The notes beneath the pieces were generated by a model. That model saw nothing but the letters and a program-made list of their open reading frames with translations. It did no database searches and was not told where the DNA came from. Positions 6,711 to 14,363 of a DNA stretch of 18,010 nucleotides are shown here, in pieces. The translations under genes were made by a program, and so were the position numbers. The stretch's first letter is position 1. Every line of letters starts with the position of its first letter. The stretch is from an uncultured Clostridia bacterium. GTDB lineage: Bacteria; Bacillota; Clostridia; UBA1381. The stretch is from the NCBI GenBank assembly GCA_944391265.1, contig CALXSX010000073.1:1-18010 (forward strand). Reading direction: 5' to 3'.

Positions 6711-7805
6711 TCAATTATTTTGTGCCGGAATTTCCTCGTACAATTTCTCATACTGAAGCTTTGTCGTTATGTATGAAAGCTGTGACGATAACAGCTGCGT
6801 TCTCGCTGAGTTGTAATCCTGCTCCGCATCCCTGTAGTCGGCTGCGGTCATTGTACCCATCTGATATTTGAGGAACGAAGCGTCCCTTGTTGTTTTAAGT
6901 ATTTCAAGGTTTTTTGTGTCGTAGCTTATTTTGTCCTTAAGCCCGACAAGGTTTGAATACATTGTTTTTATGTTTAGGTCAAGGCTTCTCACATTCGTTT
7001 CAAACGACGCCTCCGCCGTTTCGTACTGCGCCTTTTCTATCCTGTATTCGTGCATACCGGTCGTGTAGTAATTTTTCGCAAGCTCGAATTTCTCAGCGGA
7101 AAGGTTTCTTGCCTCGGTAAGTGAAATATATGTCGGGGCCTTCCTTGAAAGGCTGATAGCCTCCTCGGCAGGAATTATGACATCGTCCGCGTCATAAACA
7201 AACTCACCTGTTACCGTAAGAGCCTTGTCCTCCGGATAGCCGAGCGTGTTTTTGAGCGCCGTCATATTGAGGTCGACATTTCGCTCAGCCGACGACAGCG
7301 CCATCTGACACCCCTGTACAAGAAGCTCAAAATTCATGTAATCGAGCTGACTTATAGTTCCGGCATCAAGCATAGTTTTAGCGTAAACAAGCCTGTCGTT
7401 TGCCGTTTTGAGATTTTCCTCAGCGTTCTTTTTTTCCTGCACTGATATGAGGTATGTATAAAAATCGTTCTTTACATTTATCTCAATATCCTTTTTTGCC
7501 TCCTCAAGAGAGCGGAGAGCCGCCCCGTACTCAACCTCCGCCGACTTGACAGCAAAGCCTTTTATTACGTAATACATATCAATTGACGATACGTCCATGT
7601 TCTGATAATTCTTTTGTGTAAGCTTCGCCTTGTAAACCGAATACTGCTTTCCTTCAATATCCGCCCTCGCCTGCGCCGTAGCCGGTGAATTTTCAACAGC
7701 ATACGCCACCGCCCGGTCAATGTCCATTGCAGAATCCTGTGCGTAAACGGTAAACATTCCAAGCATCATGCTGATGCAAAGCGCTGCCGCAAAAAGCTTT
7801 TTCAT
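6711..7805 (-). CDS. TolC-like efflux protein, short form (364 aa)
   Basis: A member of the outer-membrane-efflux (TolC) family by fold: residues 23-360 are almost wholly alpha-helical coiled coil in two similar halves, with family-style elements such as DIDRAVAYAVENSP near the N-terminus, NTLGYPED at mid-length and KYQMGTMTAADYRDAEQDY near the end. A Sec signal peptide ends at VYA|QD (after residue 22), with no lipobox. At about 340 mature residues it is shorter than TolC (about 470), and I see no clear stretch for the membrane beta-barrel strands. That suggests a barrel-poor form suited to a single-membrane cell; this is inference. AAAGGA precedes the chosen ATG; an in-frame ATG 23 codons upstream overlaps the promoter and is unlikely. 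It is the first gene of the efflux operon. Confidence 0.85.
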   Translation of the reverse strand: MKKLFAAALCISMMLGMFTVYAQDSAMDIDRAVAYAVENSPATAQARADIEGKQYSVYKAKLTQKNYQNMDVSSIDMYYVIKGFAVKSAEVEYGAALRSLEEAKKDIEINVKNDFYTYLISVQEKKNAEENLKTANDRLVYAKTMLDAGTISQLDYMNFELLVQGCQMALSSAERNVDLNMTALKNTLGYPEDKALTVTGEFVYDADDVIIPAEEAISLSRKAPTYISLTEARNLSAEKFELAKNYYTTGMHEYRIEKAQYETAEASFETNVRSLDLNIKTMYSNLVGLKDKISYDTKNLEILKTTRDASFLKYQMGTMTAADYRDAEQDYNSARTQLLSSQLSYITTKLQYEKLYEEIPAQNN

Positions 7806-7845
7806 ACATAACAATCCTTTCTTATAATAATAAGCGTACAGCTTA

Positions 7846-7874
7846 ATTATATGTTTACCGTCTGTCAAAGTCAA
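7846..7874 (-). promoter_or_regulatory. Promoter of the efflux operon
   Basis: On the minus strand TTGACT (7869-7874), a 17-base spacer and TATAAT (7846-7851) stand about 40 bases before the TolC-like start. No regulator gene sits beside the operon in this window. Confidence 0.8.
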
Positions 7875-7886
7875 TACAGTTTACCG
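7853..7886. repeat. 8-bp direct repeat around the efflux promoter -35
   Basis: GTTTACCG occurs at 7853-7860 and 7879-7886, 26 bases apart (CGGTAAAC on the minus strand). One copy lies in the promoter spacer and the other just upstream of the -35 box. The placement suits a repressor or activator half-site pair, but the copies are short and no protein is identified. Confidence 0.4.
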
Positions 7887-7960
7887 AATGTTAATAATTT
7901 TAGTAATTATTTCACTATAAACTATCTAAATAGGCGGAAATTACCAGCCTTTTGGAAAAC

Positions 7961-7994
7961 AAAAAAAAGGAGTGATGCGTTAAAGCAGCACTCC
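7961..7994 (-). terminator. Terminator of the hydrogenase/serine hydrolase operon
   Basis: On the minus strand GGAGTG pairs with CACTCC (7989-7994 with 7969-7974). The stem can extend inward by TGC/GCA past one mismatch, and a run of eight T follows (A-run 7961-7968 on plus). It lies about 80 bases past the serine hydrolase stop. I see no terminator between HydA and the hydrolase, so this is probably the end of the long hydrogenase transcript. Confidence 0.88.
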
Positions 7995-8000
7995 GTTAAA

Positions 8001-8066
8001 GGACTGACTTAGTTTATATGCGCAAAGCAAAACCATTTCCCGATTGCGTACGCCGCAAAGCAGTCC
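8001..8066. repeat. Repeats in the 3' untranslated region after the serine hydrolase
   Basis: GGACTG (8001-8006) and CAGTCC (8061-8066) form an inverted pair. Between and overlapping them CGCAAAGCA occurs twice (8021-8029 and 8054-8062), with a GCGTACGC palindrome just before the second copy. I see no convincing gene here: the short frames on both strands lack good ribosome sites. The segment precedes the operon terminator. Confidence 0.35.
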
Positions 8067-8074
8067 GTTTCATT

Positions 8075-9265
8075 TTATTTTTCAATGCACGAGTATAAAA
8101 TATTCTTCATTTTATTGTGCTGTGTCACGTTCCAGCCGTGTATCTCCTGGAAATACGACATGGAAAGTTTGTTCTCCGTATCGCACAGAGCAAACGAGCC
8201 TGCGGCTCCGTCCCATCCGAATTCACCTATCGGGCTGAGAAGTCCGCTTTTTACCTTGTCTATATGCGTGCGCACACCGAGACCGTAGCCATAGCCCTCA
8301 CGCATATTGTTGAAGTCGGATAGCGCTCTCCCTTCAAGCATATTTGTTTTCATAAGTTCAACTGTAGAGTCGGAAAGTATCCGTCTGCCCGTTTTCCCCA
8401 TGCCGCCGCAGGAGATTGCGTCAACAAAGAGAGCGTAATCCTCACAGCATGAAACAAGCCCCGCGCCGCCGCTCTGGTACTCGTCAGTGAAATTATACAC
8501 GCACTCAAGCGGCATCTTCTCCGGTATTCCGTCCTTGTTATAACCGTACCCTGTCACCATGCGTGAAAGCGTTTCGCCGTCTTTGGGGACTCCGAAAAAC
8601 GTGTTTTTCATTCCGAGCGGCTCAAATATGTTTTCACGCATATAGTCGCCCAGCTTTTTTCCGGACAAAACCTCTACAAGTCCGCCGAGCACATCGTGGC
8701 AGAGGCTGTAGCGGAAACGCGTGCCCGGCTCAAAGCCGAGCACTGTTTCACTGATTGCTCTGACAAGCTCGCGTGTTGACGTTTTACCTTCGGATACAGC
8801 CTTCCGGATATTGGAGGCTTTAAGATCATAATCAAGGCCTGCCGTCATTGTAAAAAGATTTTTTATTGTGATGGCATTTTTTGCATACCCGTCAAAGCCG
8901 GAGCTTTTTTCCTCTGTATCAGCCGTTCCGTTTGCAACCTTAGCGGAATTTTTTGTATCAAACTCCGTTTCTGATATCTTCATCTTTTCAAACTCCGGCA
9001 GATACTTCGACACGGGGTCTCCCAGCAGGTACCTGCCCCGCTCTAAAAGCTGAAGCGCAGCCGTGCAGGTCAGCATCTTTGTCATGGAAAAGATTGTGAA
9101 CAGGTTTTCGCTGTCAAGCTTTTTCCCGCTTTCAAGGTCGCTCACGCCGCATATGCGGTCAAACACCTTTTCATGGTTTTGGTATACTATGCAGTGCGCG
9201 CCGGGAACCTTGTACTCCTCAGTAAGTGAATCTATGAAATTTTCAAGCTTTTTAAAATCGTACAT
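8075..9265 (-). CDS. Serine hydrolase, beta-lactamase/esterase fold (396 aa)
   Basis: A member of the class C beta-lactamase-like serine hydrolase family (PF00144), which includes esterases, D-aminopeptidases and carboxypeptidases. The nucleophile motif SMTK gives Ser60 and Lys63. The second motif is YSL at 186-188, where class C beta-lactamases have YAN; YSx is usual in family VIII esterases. The third motif region, GWDGAAGS at 350-357, also resembles the esterase form rather than KTG. Other family marks are LLGDPVSKYLP (80-90) and FEPLGMKNT (214-222). It has no signal peptide, so it is probably cytoplasmic and not a drug-resistance beta-lactamase. GAAGG precedes the ATG. It begins 15 bases after HydA with no terminator between, so it is probably the last gene of that operon. 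The substrate is unknown. Confidence 0.9.
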   Translation of the reverse strand: MYDFKKLENFIDSLTEEYKVPGAHCIVYQNHEKVFDRICGVSDLESGKKLDSENLFTIFSMTKMLTCTAALQLLERGRYLLGDPVSKYLPEFEKMKISETEFDTKNSAKVANGTADTEEKSSGFDGYAKNAITIKNLFTMTAGLDYDLKASNIRKAVSEGKTSTRELVRAISETVLGFEPGTRFRYSLCHDVLGGLVEVLSGKKLGDYMRENIFEPLGMKNTFFGVPKDGETLSRMVTGYGYNKDGIPEKMPLECVYNFTDEYQSGGAGLVSCCEDYALFVDAISCGGMGKTGRRILSDSTVELMKTNMLEGRALSDFNNMREGYGYGLGVRTHIDKVKSGLLSPIGEFGWDGAAGSFALCDTENKLSMSYFQEIHGWNVTQHNKMKNILYSCIEK

Positions 9266-9280
9266 TTCTGCTCGCCTTCT

Positions 9281-11026
9281 TTATTTGGTATACCTGTTTC
9301 TCGCCGTATAGTGGGTGTGGAGAAGCTCATGCGCAAGGTGCGAGCCGGGCTCTCCGAAAAATTCCTTGTAGAGAAGGACAATATCCGGGTTCTCGTGGCT
9401 CTTTCTGATTGCAGCCCTTTCGTCCTCTGAGTAAAGCGCTTTTGCACGCTCCGCCTTTAAGTCATGCTCCATATACGTTTTAGCGTTAACAATCGGCTGT
9501 CCGCCGCCTGTTACGCAGCCGCCCGGGCACGCCATTATCTCTATAAATTCGTACTGCTTTTCGCCGCTTCTTATGCTGTCAAGAAGCTTTCTTGCATTTC
9601 CGAGGCCGTGAGCTACGGCAACTCTTATATCCTTGCCTGCTATGTTTACTGTCGCTTCCTTGATTCCCTCGGTACCTCTTACCTCGTGGTATTCGAGCTT
9701 GTCTATGTTCTTGTTTTCAAGCACGTCTGCAACAGTTCTGAGCGCCGCTTCCATAACGCCGCCGGTAGCTCCGAATATAACTCCTGCTCCTGTCGCTTCC
9801 TCGAACGGAATGTCAAACTTCTCGTCGGGGAGGCTTTTGAAGTTTATACCGGACTGTCTTATCATCTTCGCAAGCTCTCTTGTGGAGATAACGCAGTCAA
9901 CGTCCCTGAGGTGCTCATGCTCCATTTCCTCTCTCTGCGACTCGAATTTCTTTGCAACGCAAGGCATTACCGAAACGACGAACATCTTTTTCGGGTCCAG
10001 GTTATGCTTTTTAGCGTAATAGCTCTTCAAAACTGCACCGAACATCTGATGCGGTGATTTGCAGCTTGAAAGATTGTCAAGAAAATCAGGGAAGCTGTGC
10101 TCGCAGAATTTTATCCAGCCGGGACTGCATGATGTTATAAGCGGGAGCTTGCCTCCGTTTTTGATTCTCTCTATAAGCTCGGTGCCCTCTTCCATTATCG
10201 TTATATCGGCACCTGTATCGGTGTCAAACACCCTGTCAAAGCCGAGCCTTCTCAACGCGGCTGCCATTTTGCCTGTAACGGGAGTTCCTATCTCATAGCC
10301 GAACTCCTCGCCGAGCGCCGCGCGGACTGCCGGAGCCGTCTGAACTATAACGTATTTTTCAGGGTCTGCTATAGCGTCAAAAACATCTGCCGTGTTGTCC
10401 TTTTCGGTGAGCGCACCTGTCGGGCAGGCAGCTATGCACTGACCGCAGTTTACGCAGTTTGAGTCTGAAAGCGGCATATTAAACGGGCTCGCTATCTGTG
10501 ATTTGAAACCTCTTTCGGTAACGTCTATAGCGCCTACCGTCTGCACGTTCTTGCACACGTTTACACAGCGGCGGCAAAGCACGCACTTGTTATTGTTTCT
10601 TACTATTGACGGAGAAAGGTCGTCTATTTCGCGCTTTATCATCTCGCCCTGGAACGGGATTTCAGAAACGCCGAGCTCTTCACTGAGCGTCTGGAGCTCA
10701 CAGTTTTTATTTCTTACGCAGGTGAGGCAGCTTCTGTCATGGTTTGACAAAAGAAGCTCCAGCGTTGATTTTCTCGCTTGCTTTACCTTTGGTGAATGTG
10801 TCAGAACCTCTATGCCCTCGGCAACCGGATAAACACACGCCGCCTGAAGCGCCCTCGCACCGACTATCTCAACAACGCACATTCTGCACGAGCCTGTCTG
10901 TGACGCGTCCTTAAGGTAGCAGAGAGTAGGAATGTCAATGCCTGCTTCACGTGCCGCTTCAAGAATAGTGTAACCGGCAGGAACAGTAACAGCCTGACCG
11001 TTGATTTTTAAATTTACCATATCCAT
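9281..11026 (-). CDS. hydA: [FeFe]-hydrogenase catalytic subunit HydA (581 aa)
   Basis: The catalytic subunit of a multimeric NAD-linked [FeFe] hydrogenase, making or oxidising H2 at the H-cluster. In order: an N-terminal [2Fe-2S] domain (C36, C47, C50, C64); a His-Cys3 [4Fe-4S] site (H96, C100, C103, C109); two [4Fe-4S] sites (C148/151/154/158 and C191/194/197/201); then the H-cluster domain with P1 TSCSPGW (298-304), P2 MPCVAKKFE (354-362) and P3 MACPGGC (498-504), followed by the small-subunit-like end GSHLAHELLHTHY. Its length matches clostridial trimeric enzymes that lack the extra C-terminal [2Fe-2S] domain of Thermotoga HydA. P1 reads TSCSP rather than TSCCP. AAGGATG precedes the ATG, and HydB ends 21 bases upstream. 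The H-cluster maturases (HydE, HydF, HydG) are not in this window. Confidence 0.98.
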   Translation of the reverse strand: MDMVNLKINGQAVTVPAGYTILEAAREAGIDIPTLCYLKDASQTGSCRMCVVEIVGARALQAACVYPVAEGIEVLTHSPKVKQARKSTLELLLSNHDRSCLTCVRNKNCELQTLSEELGVSEIPFQGEMIKREIDDLSPSIVRNNNKCVLCRRCVNVCKNVQTVGAIDVTERGFKSQIASPFNMPLSDSNCVNCGQCIAACPTGALTEKDNTADVFDAIADPEKYVIVQTAPAVRAALGEEFGYEIGTPVTGKMAAALRRLGFDRVFDTDTGADITIMEEGTELIERIKNGGKLPLITSCSPGWIKFCEHSFPDFLDNLSSCKSPHQMFGAVLKSYYAKKHNLDPKKMFVVSVMPCVAKKFESQREEMEHEHLRDVDCVISTRELAKMIRQSGINFKSLPDEKFDIPFEEATGAGVIFGATGGVMEAALRTVADVLENKNIDKLEYHEVRGTEGIKEATVNIAGKDIRVAVAHGLGNARKLLDSIRSGEKQYEFIEIMACPGGCVTGGGQPIVNAKTYMEHDLKAERAKALYSEDERAAIRKSHENPDIVLLYKEFFGEPGSHLAHELLHTHYTARNRYTK

Positions 11027-11047
11027 TTACTCTGTTCATCCTTTCAA

Positions 11048-12835
11048 TTACTTTTTATAAATCGCGCCGAACTTACAAGCTTCCATACAAGCGCCGCACT
11101 TGATACACTTATCGCTGTCGATAACGAACGGCTCCTTGATTTTTCCGGAGATAGCGCCGACAGGGCACTGTCTTGAGCAGAGGCTGCAGCCCTTGCACTT
11201 TTCGCGGTTGATAACGTATCTTGAAAGAGCCTTGCACACGCCGGCAGGACACGTCTTGTCCTTAACGTGAGCGATATACTCGTCCCTGAAATACCTGAGC
11301 GTTGACAAAACGGGGTTAGGAGCTGTCTGTCCGAGTCCGCAAAGCGACGAGTTCTTAATCGTGTATGCGAGCTCTTCAAGCCTGTCTATATCCTCCATTG
11401 TTCCTTTTCCGTCGGTTATCTTTGTCAGTATTTCAAGAAGCCTTTTCGTTCCTATACGACAGGGGGCGCATTTTCCGCACGACTCGTCAACCGTAAATTC
11501 AAGGAAGAACTTAGCTATATCTACCATGCAGTTGTCCTCATCCATAACGATGAGTCCGCCTGAGCCCATCATTGAGCCTATTTGAATAAGCGAATCGTAG
11601 TCAATAGGCGTGTCCATGAGAGCAGCCGGTATACATCCGCCGGACGGACCGCCTGTCTGCGCGGCCTTAAATTTTTTGCCGTCAGGTATGCCGCCGCCTA
11701 TTTCCTCGATTATCTCGCGAAGCGTTGTACCCATCGGTATTTCAACAAGACCGGTGTTGTTTATCTTTCCGCCGAGCGCAAATACCTTTGTACCTTTACT
11801 CTTCTCCGTGCCGATTGAAGAAAACCACTCGGCTCCGTTATTTATTATCTGTGTGATGTTCGCATACGTTTCAACGTTATTGAGGAGCGTCGGCTTTGCC
11901 CAGAGTCCCTGGTTTGCCGGGAACGGCGGACGCGGACGCGGCTCGCCTCTTTTTCCCTCGATTGACGTCATGAGCGCCGTTTCCTCACCGCACACGAACG
12001 CACCTGCACCGAGACGAAGCTCAAGGTCGAATGAAAAATCCGTTCCGAATATGTTCTTTCCGAGCAGTCCGTATGCCCTTGCCTGACCTATTGCTATTTC
12101 AAGCCTTTTAACGGCGATAGGGTATTCAGCTCTTATGTAAATATAGCCCTGGTCGGCTCCTACCGCATAAGCGGCGATTGCCATAGCTTCAATAACGCTG
12201 TGCGGATCGCCTTCAAGTATTGACCTGTCCATGAATGCGCCCGGGTCGCCCTCGTCGGCGTTGCAGGCTACAAACTTCTTGTCACCCTTTGCATTATACG
12301 CGAATTTCCATTTAAGTCCTGTCGGGAATCCGCCGCCGCCTCTTCCGCGAAGGCCTGACTTTGTTACCTCGTCTATAACCTCCTCGCGCGTCATCTCTGT
12401 CAAAACCTTGCCAAGAGCCTTATAGCCGTCAGCTTCTATGTACTCATCTATATTCTCAGGGTCGATAACGCCGCAGTTTCTCAGAGCCACTCTGTGCTGC
12501 TTTTTGTAAAAGTCAACCTCGTTTAAGCTCTTTATACCATCATCTTCAACTGTTTCCTGATAAAGGAGCCTTGTAACTATTCTTCCCTTCAGAAGGTGCT
12601 CCTCCACTATCTCCTTTACGTCCTCAACCTTTACTCTGCTGTAAAAAGCGCCCTCAGGATAAACCACCATTATAGGTCCGAGCGCACAAAGGCCGAAGCA
12701 GCCTGTTTTTATAACCTTTATTTCATTTTCAAGTCCGTTCGCCTTAAGCTGAGCTTCCATCTCGTTTATAATTGCTTCAGAGCCGGAAGATGTGCAGCCC
12801 GTACCGCCGCAGCATAAAACATGACCTCTGTACAT
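11048..12835 (-). CDS. hydB: Hydrogenase NADH/FMN subunit HydB, NuoF-like (595 aa)
   Basis: The flavin subunit, where NAD(H) and, in bifurcating enzymes, ferredoxin electrons meet. Domains: N-terminal thioredoxin-like [2Fe-2S] (C9, C14, C46, C50); NuoF core with the FMN/NADH glycine-rich motif GRGGGGFPTGLKW (164-176) and GEETALMTSIEGKRGEPR (283-300); the NuoF cluster site C453, C456, C459, C499; a CPAGVC element (529-534) typical of HydB-type proteins; and a C-terminal pair of [4Fe-4S] sites (C547/550/553/557, C577/580/583/587). This is the full HydB architecture, beyond plain complex I NuoF. I chose MYRGHVLCC because GGGAGG lies at the right distance; an in-frame ATG 12 codons upstream overlaps the preceding gene. 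Whether the complex bifurcates or is simply NADH-dependent cannot be decided from sequence. Confidence 0.97.
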   Translation of the reverse strand: MYRGHVLCCGGTGCTSSGSEAIINEMEAQLKANGLENEIKVIKTGCFGLCALGPIMVVYPEGAFYSRVKVEDVKEIVEEHLLKGRIVTRLLYQETVEDDGIKSLNEVDFYKKQHRVALRNCGVIDPENIDEYIEADGYKALGKVLTEMTREEVIDEVTKSGLRGRGGGGFPTGLKWKFAYNAKGDKKFVACNADEGDPGAFMDRSILEGDPHSVIEAMAIAAYAVGADQGYIYIRAEYPIAVKRLEIAIGQARAYGLLGKNIFGTDFSFDLELRLGAGAFVCGEETALMTSIEGKRGEPRPRPPFPANQGLWAKPTLLNNVETYANITQIINNGAEWFSSIGTEKSKGTKVFALGGKINNTGLVEIPMGTTLREIIEEIGGGIPDGKKFKAAQTGGPSGGCIPAALMDTPIDYDSLIQIGSMMGSGGLIVMDEDNCMVDIAKFFLEFTVDESCGKCAPCRIGTKRLLEILTKITDGKGTMEDIDRLEELAYTIKNSSLCGLGQTAPNPVLSTLRYFRDEYIAHVKDKTCPAGVCKALSRYVINREKCKGCSLCSRQCPVGAISGKIKEPFVIDSDKCIKCGACMEACKFGAIYKK

Positions 12836-12857
12836 ACTTATTTCCTCCCTTTCAAAA

Positions 12858-13220
12858 TCAAGCGTTGCCAATCGTGTATTCAGCCACTATATTTCCGTTT
12901 ACGATATGCTCGCTCACAACACGTCTCGCCTTTTCGGGAGTCATTTTAACATATGTGACCTTTTCCTCACCCGGTCTCATAACCTCAACAATCGGCTCAA
13001 GACGGCACATTCCTATGCAGCCTGTCTGAACTACGGAAACATCACTGAGATTTCTCTTTCCAATCTCTTCTACAAAAGCAGTCATAACAGGTCTTGCACC
13101 GGCAGCTATACCACAGGTAGCCATACCAACAACTATTCGTGTGCCGTCATGCTCTCTTCTGATATTGACATCGGTTGCAGCTCTCTGTCTTATTGCTTCA
13201 AGATCAGCTAAACTTTTCAT
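12858..13220 (-). CDS. Thioredoxin-like ferredoxin-domain protein with three Cys (120 aa)
   Basis: A small soluble protein of the (2Fe-2S) ferredoxin/thioredoxin-like fold that occurs between the ATPase and HydB genes in clostridial hydrogenase operons. A helical lead of about 27 residues is followed by GMATCGIAAGARP (C36) and TGCIGMC (C68, C72). A classical [2Fe-2S] site of this fold needs C-x4-C plus the C-x3-C pair. The expected second Cys position (41) is Gly, so only three of four ligands are present, which I believe is usual for this subgroup. AGGAGG precedes the ATG. The start overlaps the ATPase gene by 17 bases and HydB starts 22 bases after the stop, so translation is tightly linked. 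It may deliver electrons to HydB or sense redox state; neither is shown. Confidence 0.88.
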   Translation of the reverse strand: MKSLADLEAIRQRAATDVNIRREHDGTRIVVGMATCGIAAGARPVMTAFVEEIGKRNLSDVSVVQTGCIGMCRLEPIVEVMRPGEEKVTYVKMTPEKARRVVSEHIVNGNIVAEYTIGNA

Positions 13221-13776
13221 TTTTTACCTCCTGTTTCTTATAAAGCTCCGCTTCGTTTTCGCGGATATATTCCAAAAGCCACGCAGATACCTCGGTCTGT
13301 GAAAATGACACTCCGCCGAGTATCTGTTTTATTTCCCTTGTGTCAAGTCTGAACTCCCTGCCGTCATATCTGTGCACGTACAGAAAATCTATATTTTCAT
13401 ACGACGTTATGACAGTAAATAACGTATCTGATATATTTCCGAGCGGCTGCCTGTCTATATGCGAATATGAAAATCTCGCAGTCAAAGACGTGCCGGCTCC
13501 AACCTTTGAATCGATTGAGATGCCGCCGCCGGTGAGCTCCGCAGCATGCTTTAAAAGCGGAATACCGAGCCCGACCTTTCTCGTCGTCCTCTTTGTCGTA
13601 AACGGGCTTACGACGTTTTTTAAAAACTCCTCGTCCATACCGCAGCCGTTGTCCTTTACGGTGAACTCAAAAACATCGTTTTCCGTATCCTCGGTTATGT
13701 AAAGCTCGATTAAAGTTGCGCCGGCGTGCGCGGAATTTTGAAGAATATCGAGTATATGCAGGGATATTTCTTTCAT
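13204..13776 (-). CDS. GHKL (histidine-kinase-type) ATPase without kinase core (190 aa)
   Basis: A cytoplasmic ATP-binding protein with the HATPase_c fold. The N box is in HILDILQNSAHAGA (about 7-20), the G1 box DNGCGMDEEF (about 43-52), the F box SPFTTKRTTRKVG (about 57-69) and the G2 box GLGIPLLKHAAE (about 69-80). The fold ends near residue 105, and a C-terminal part of about 85 residues has no motif I know. It has no dimerisation/phospho-acceptor helix, sensor or membrane segment, so it cannot be a normal histidine kinase on its own. The chosen ATG has GGAG upstream; the open frame extends 14 codons further without a better start. It sits between HydC and the ferredoxin-domain gene and overlaps the latter. 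A role in regulating or assembling the hydrogenase is inferred from this fixed position. Confidence 0.9.
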   Translation of the reverse strand: MKEISLHILDILQNSAHAGATLIELYITEDTENDVFEFTVKDNGCGMDEEFLKNVVSPFTTKRTTRKVGLGIPLLKHAAELTGGGISIDSKVGAGTSLTARFSYSHIDRQPLGNISDTLFTVITSYENIDFLYVHRYDGREFRLDTREIKQILGGVSFSQTEVSAWLLEYIRENEAELYKKQEVKNEKFS

Positions 13777-13824
13777 TGATTTATCTCCGGTTGTTAAATT
13801 TTTATCAAATTTAAGCAAAAATTA

Positions 13825-14313
13825 TCAATACTTGCTGAAAATATCGGCAACATCGTCGACTGTGAGCCTGCCGTAAACATCGTCGTTTATTGTCATTACA
13901 GGCGCAAGACCGCAGGCACCGATACAGCGCGTAGCATCAAGCGAGAATTTTCCGTCAGGTGTACATTCACCGACGTCAATGCCGAGCAGCTCCTTTATCT
14001 TTTCAAGAATATCGCCCGAGCCCTTAACGTAGCAAGCCGTACCGAGACAGACGCCAATCTTGTACTGACCTTTCGGGTTAATGGAAAACTGAGTATAGAA
14101 TGTTACTATACCGTAAATTTCCGCGAGCGGAACATTAAGTCCCTCTGCTATCATCGTCTGAACCTCAATAGGCAGGTAGCCGTAAATATCCTGAGCCGCA
14201 TGAAGCACAGGTATTACCGCACCGTCTGTTCCCTTGTAGCTTTCGATGACCTCCATAAGCTGCTGTTCCTGCTCCTTTGTGCCTTTAAAAGGCATCCTTT
14301 TCTTTTCCTCCAT
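13825..14313 (-). CDS. hydC: Hydrogenase subunit HydC, NuoE-like (162 aa)
   Basis: The small [2Fe-2S] subunit that pairs with HydB in NAD-linked hydrogenases, homologous to the 24-kDa complex I subunit. A helical N-terminal part (LMEVIESYKG, VLHAAQDIYGYLP) is followed by the conserved GIVTFYTQF (68-76). The thioredoxin-like cluster site follows: C89 and C94 (CLGTAC), C130 and C134 (CIGAC). The length is normal. GGAGG sits seven bases before the ATG; the codon just upstream, TTG, is in frame but less favoured. It is the first gene of the catalytic part of the locus and has its own promoter. Confidence 0.97.
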   Translation of the reverse strand: MEEKKRMPFKGTKEQEQQLMEVIESYKGTDGAVIPVLHAAQDIYGYLPIEVQTMIAEGLNVPLAEIYGIVTFYTQFSINPKGQYKIGVCLGTACYVKGSGDILEKIKELLGIDVGECTPDGKFSLDATRCIGACGLAPVMTINDDVYGRLTVDDVADIFSKY

Positions 14314-14363
14314 CAATAGACCTCCGTTTCTTTATGTTAAAAAAAATGAAAGGAACAAATACT

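Noticed and set aside
8075..9265. Beta-lactamase or penicillin-binding resistance gene
   Set aside because: It has no signal peptide, and the second and third motifs (YSL, GWDGAAG) are of the esterase type, so a drug-resistance role is not supported.
9464..10057. A 197-codon open frame on the plus strand inside hydA
   Set aside because: It is antisense to a gene with unmistakable hydrogenase motifs, has a Cys/Tyr/Leu/Ser-rich composition typical of a shadow frame, and shows no recognisable domain or partner gene.
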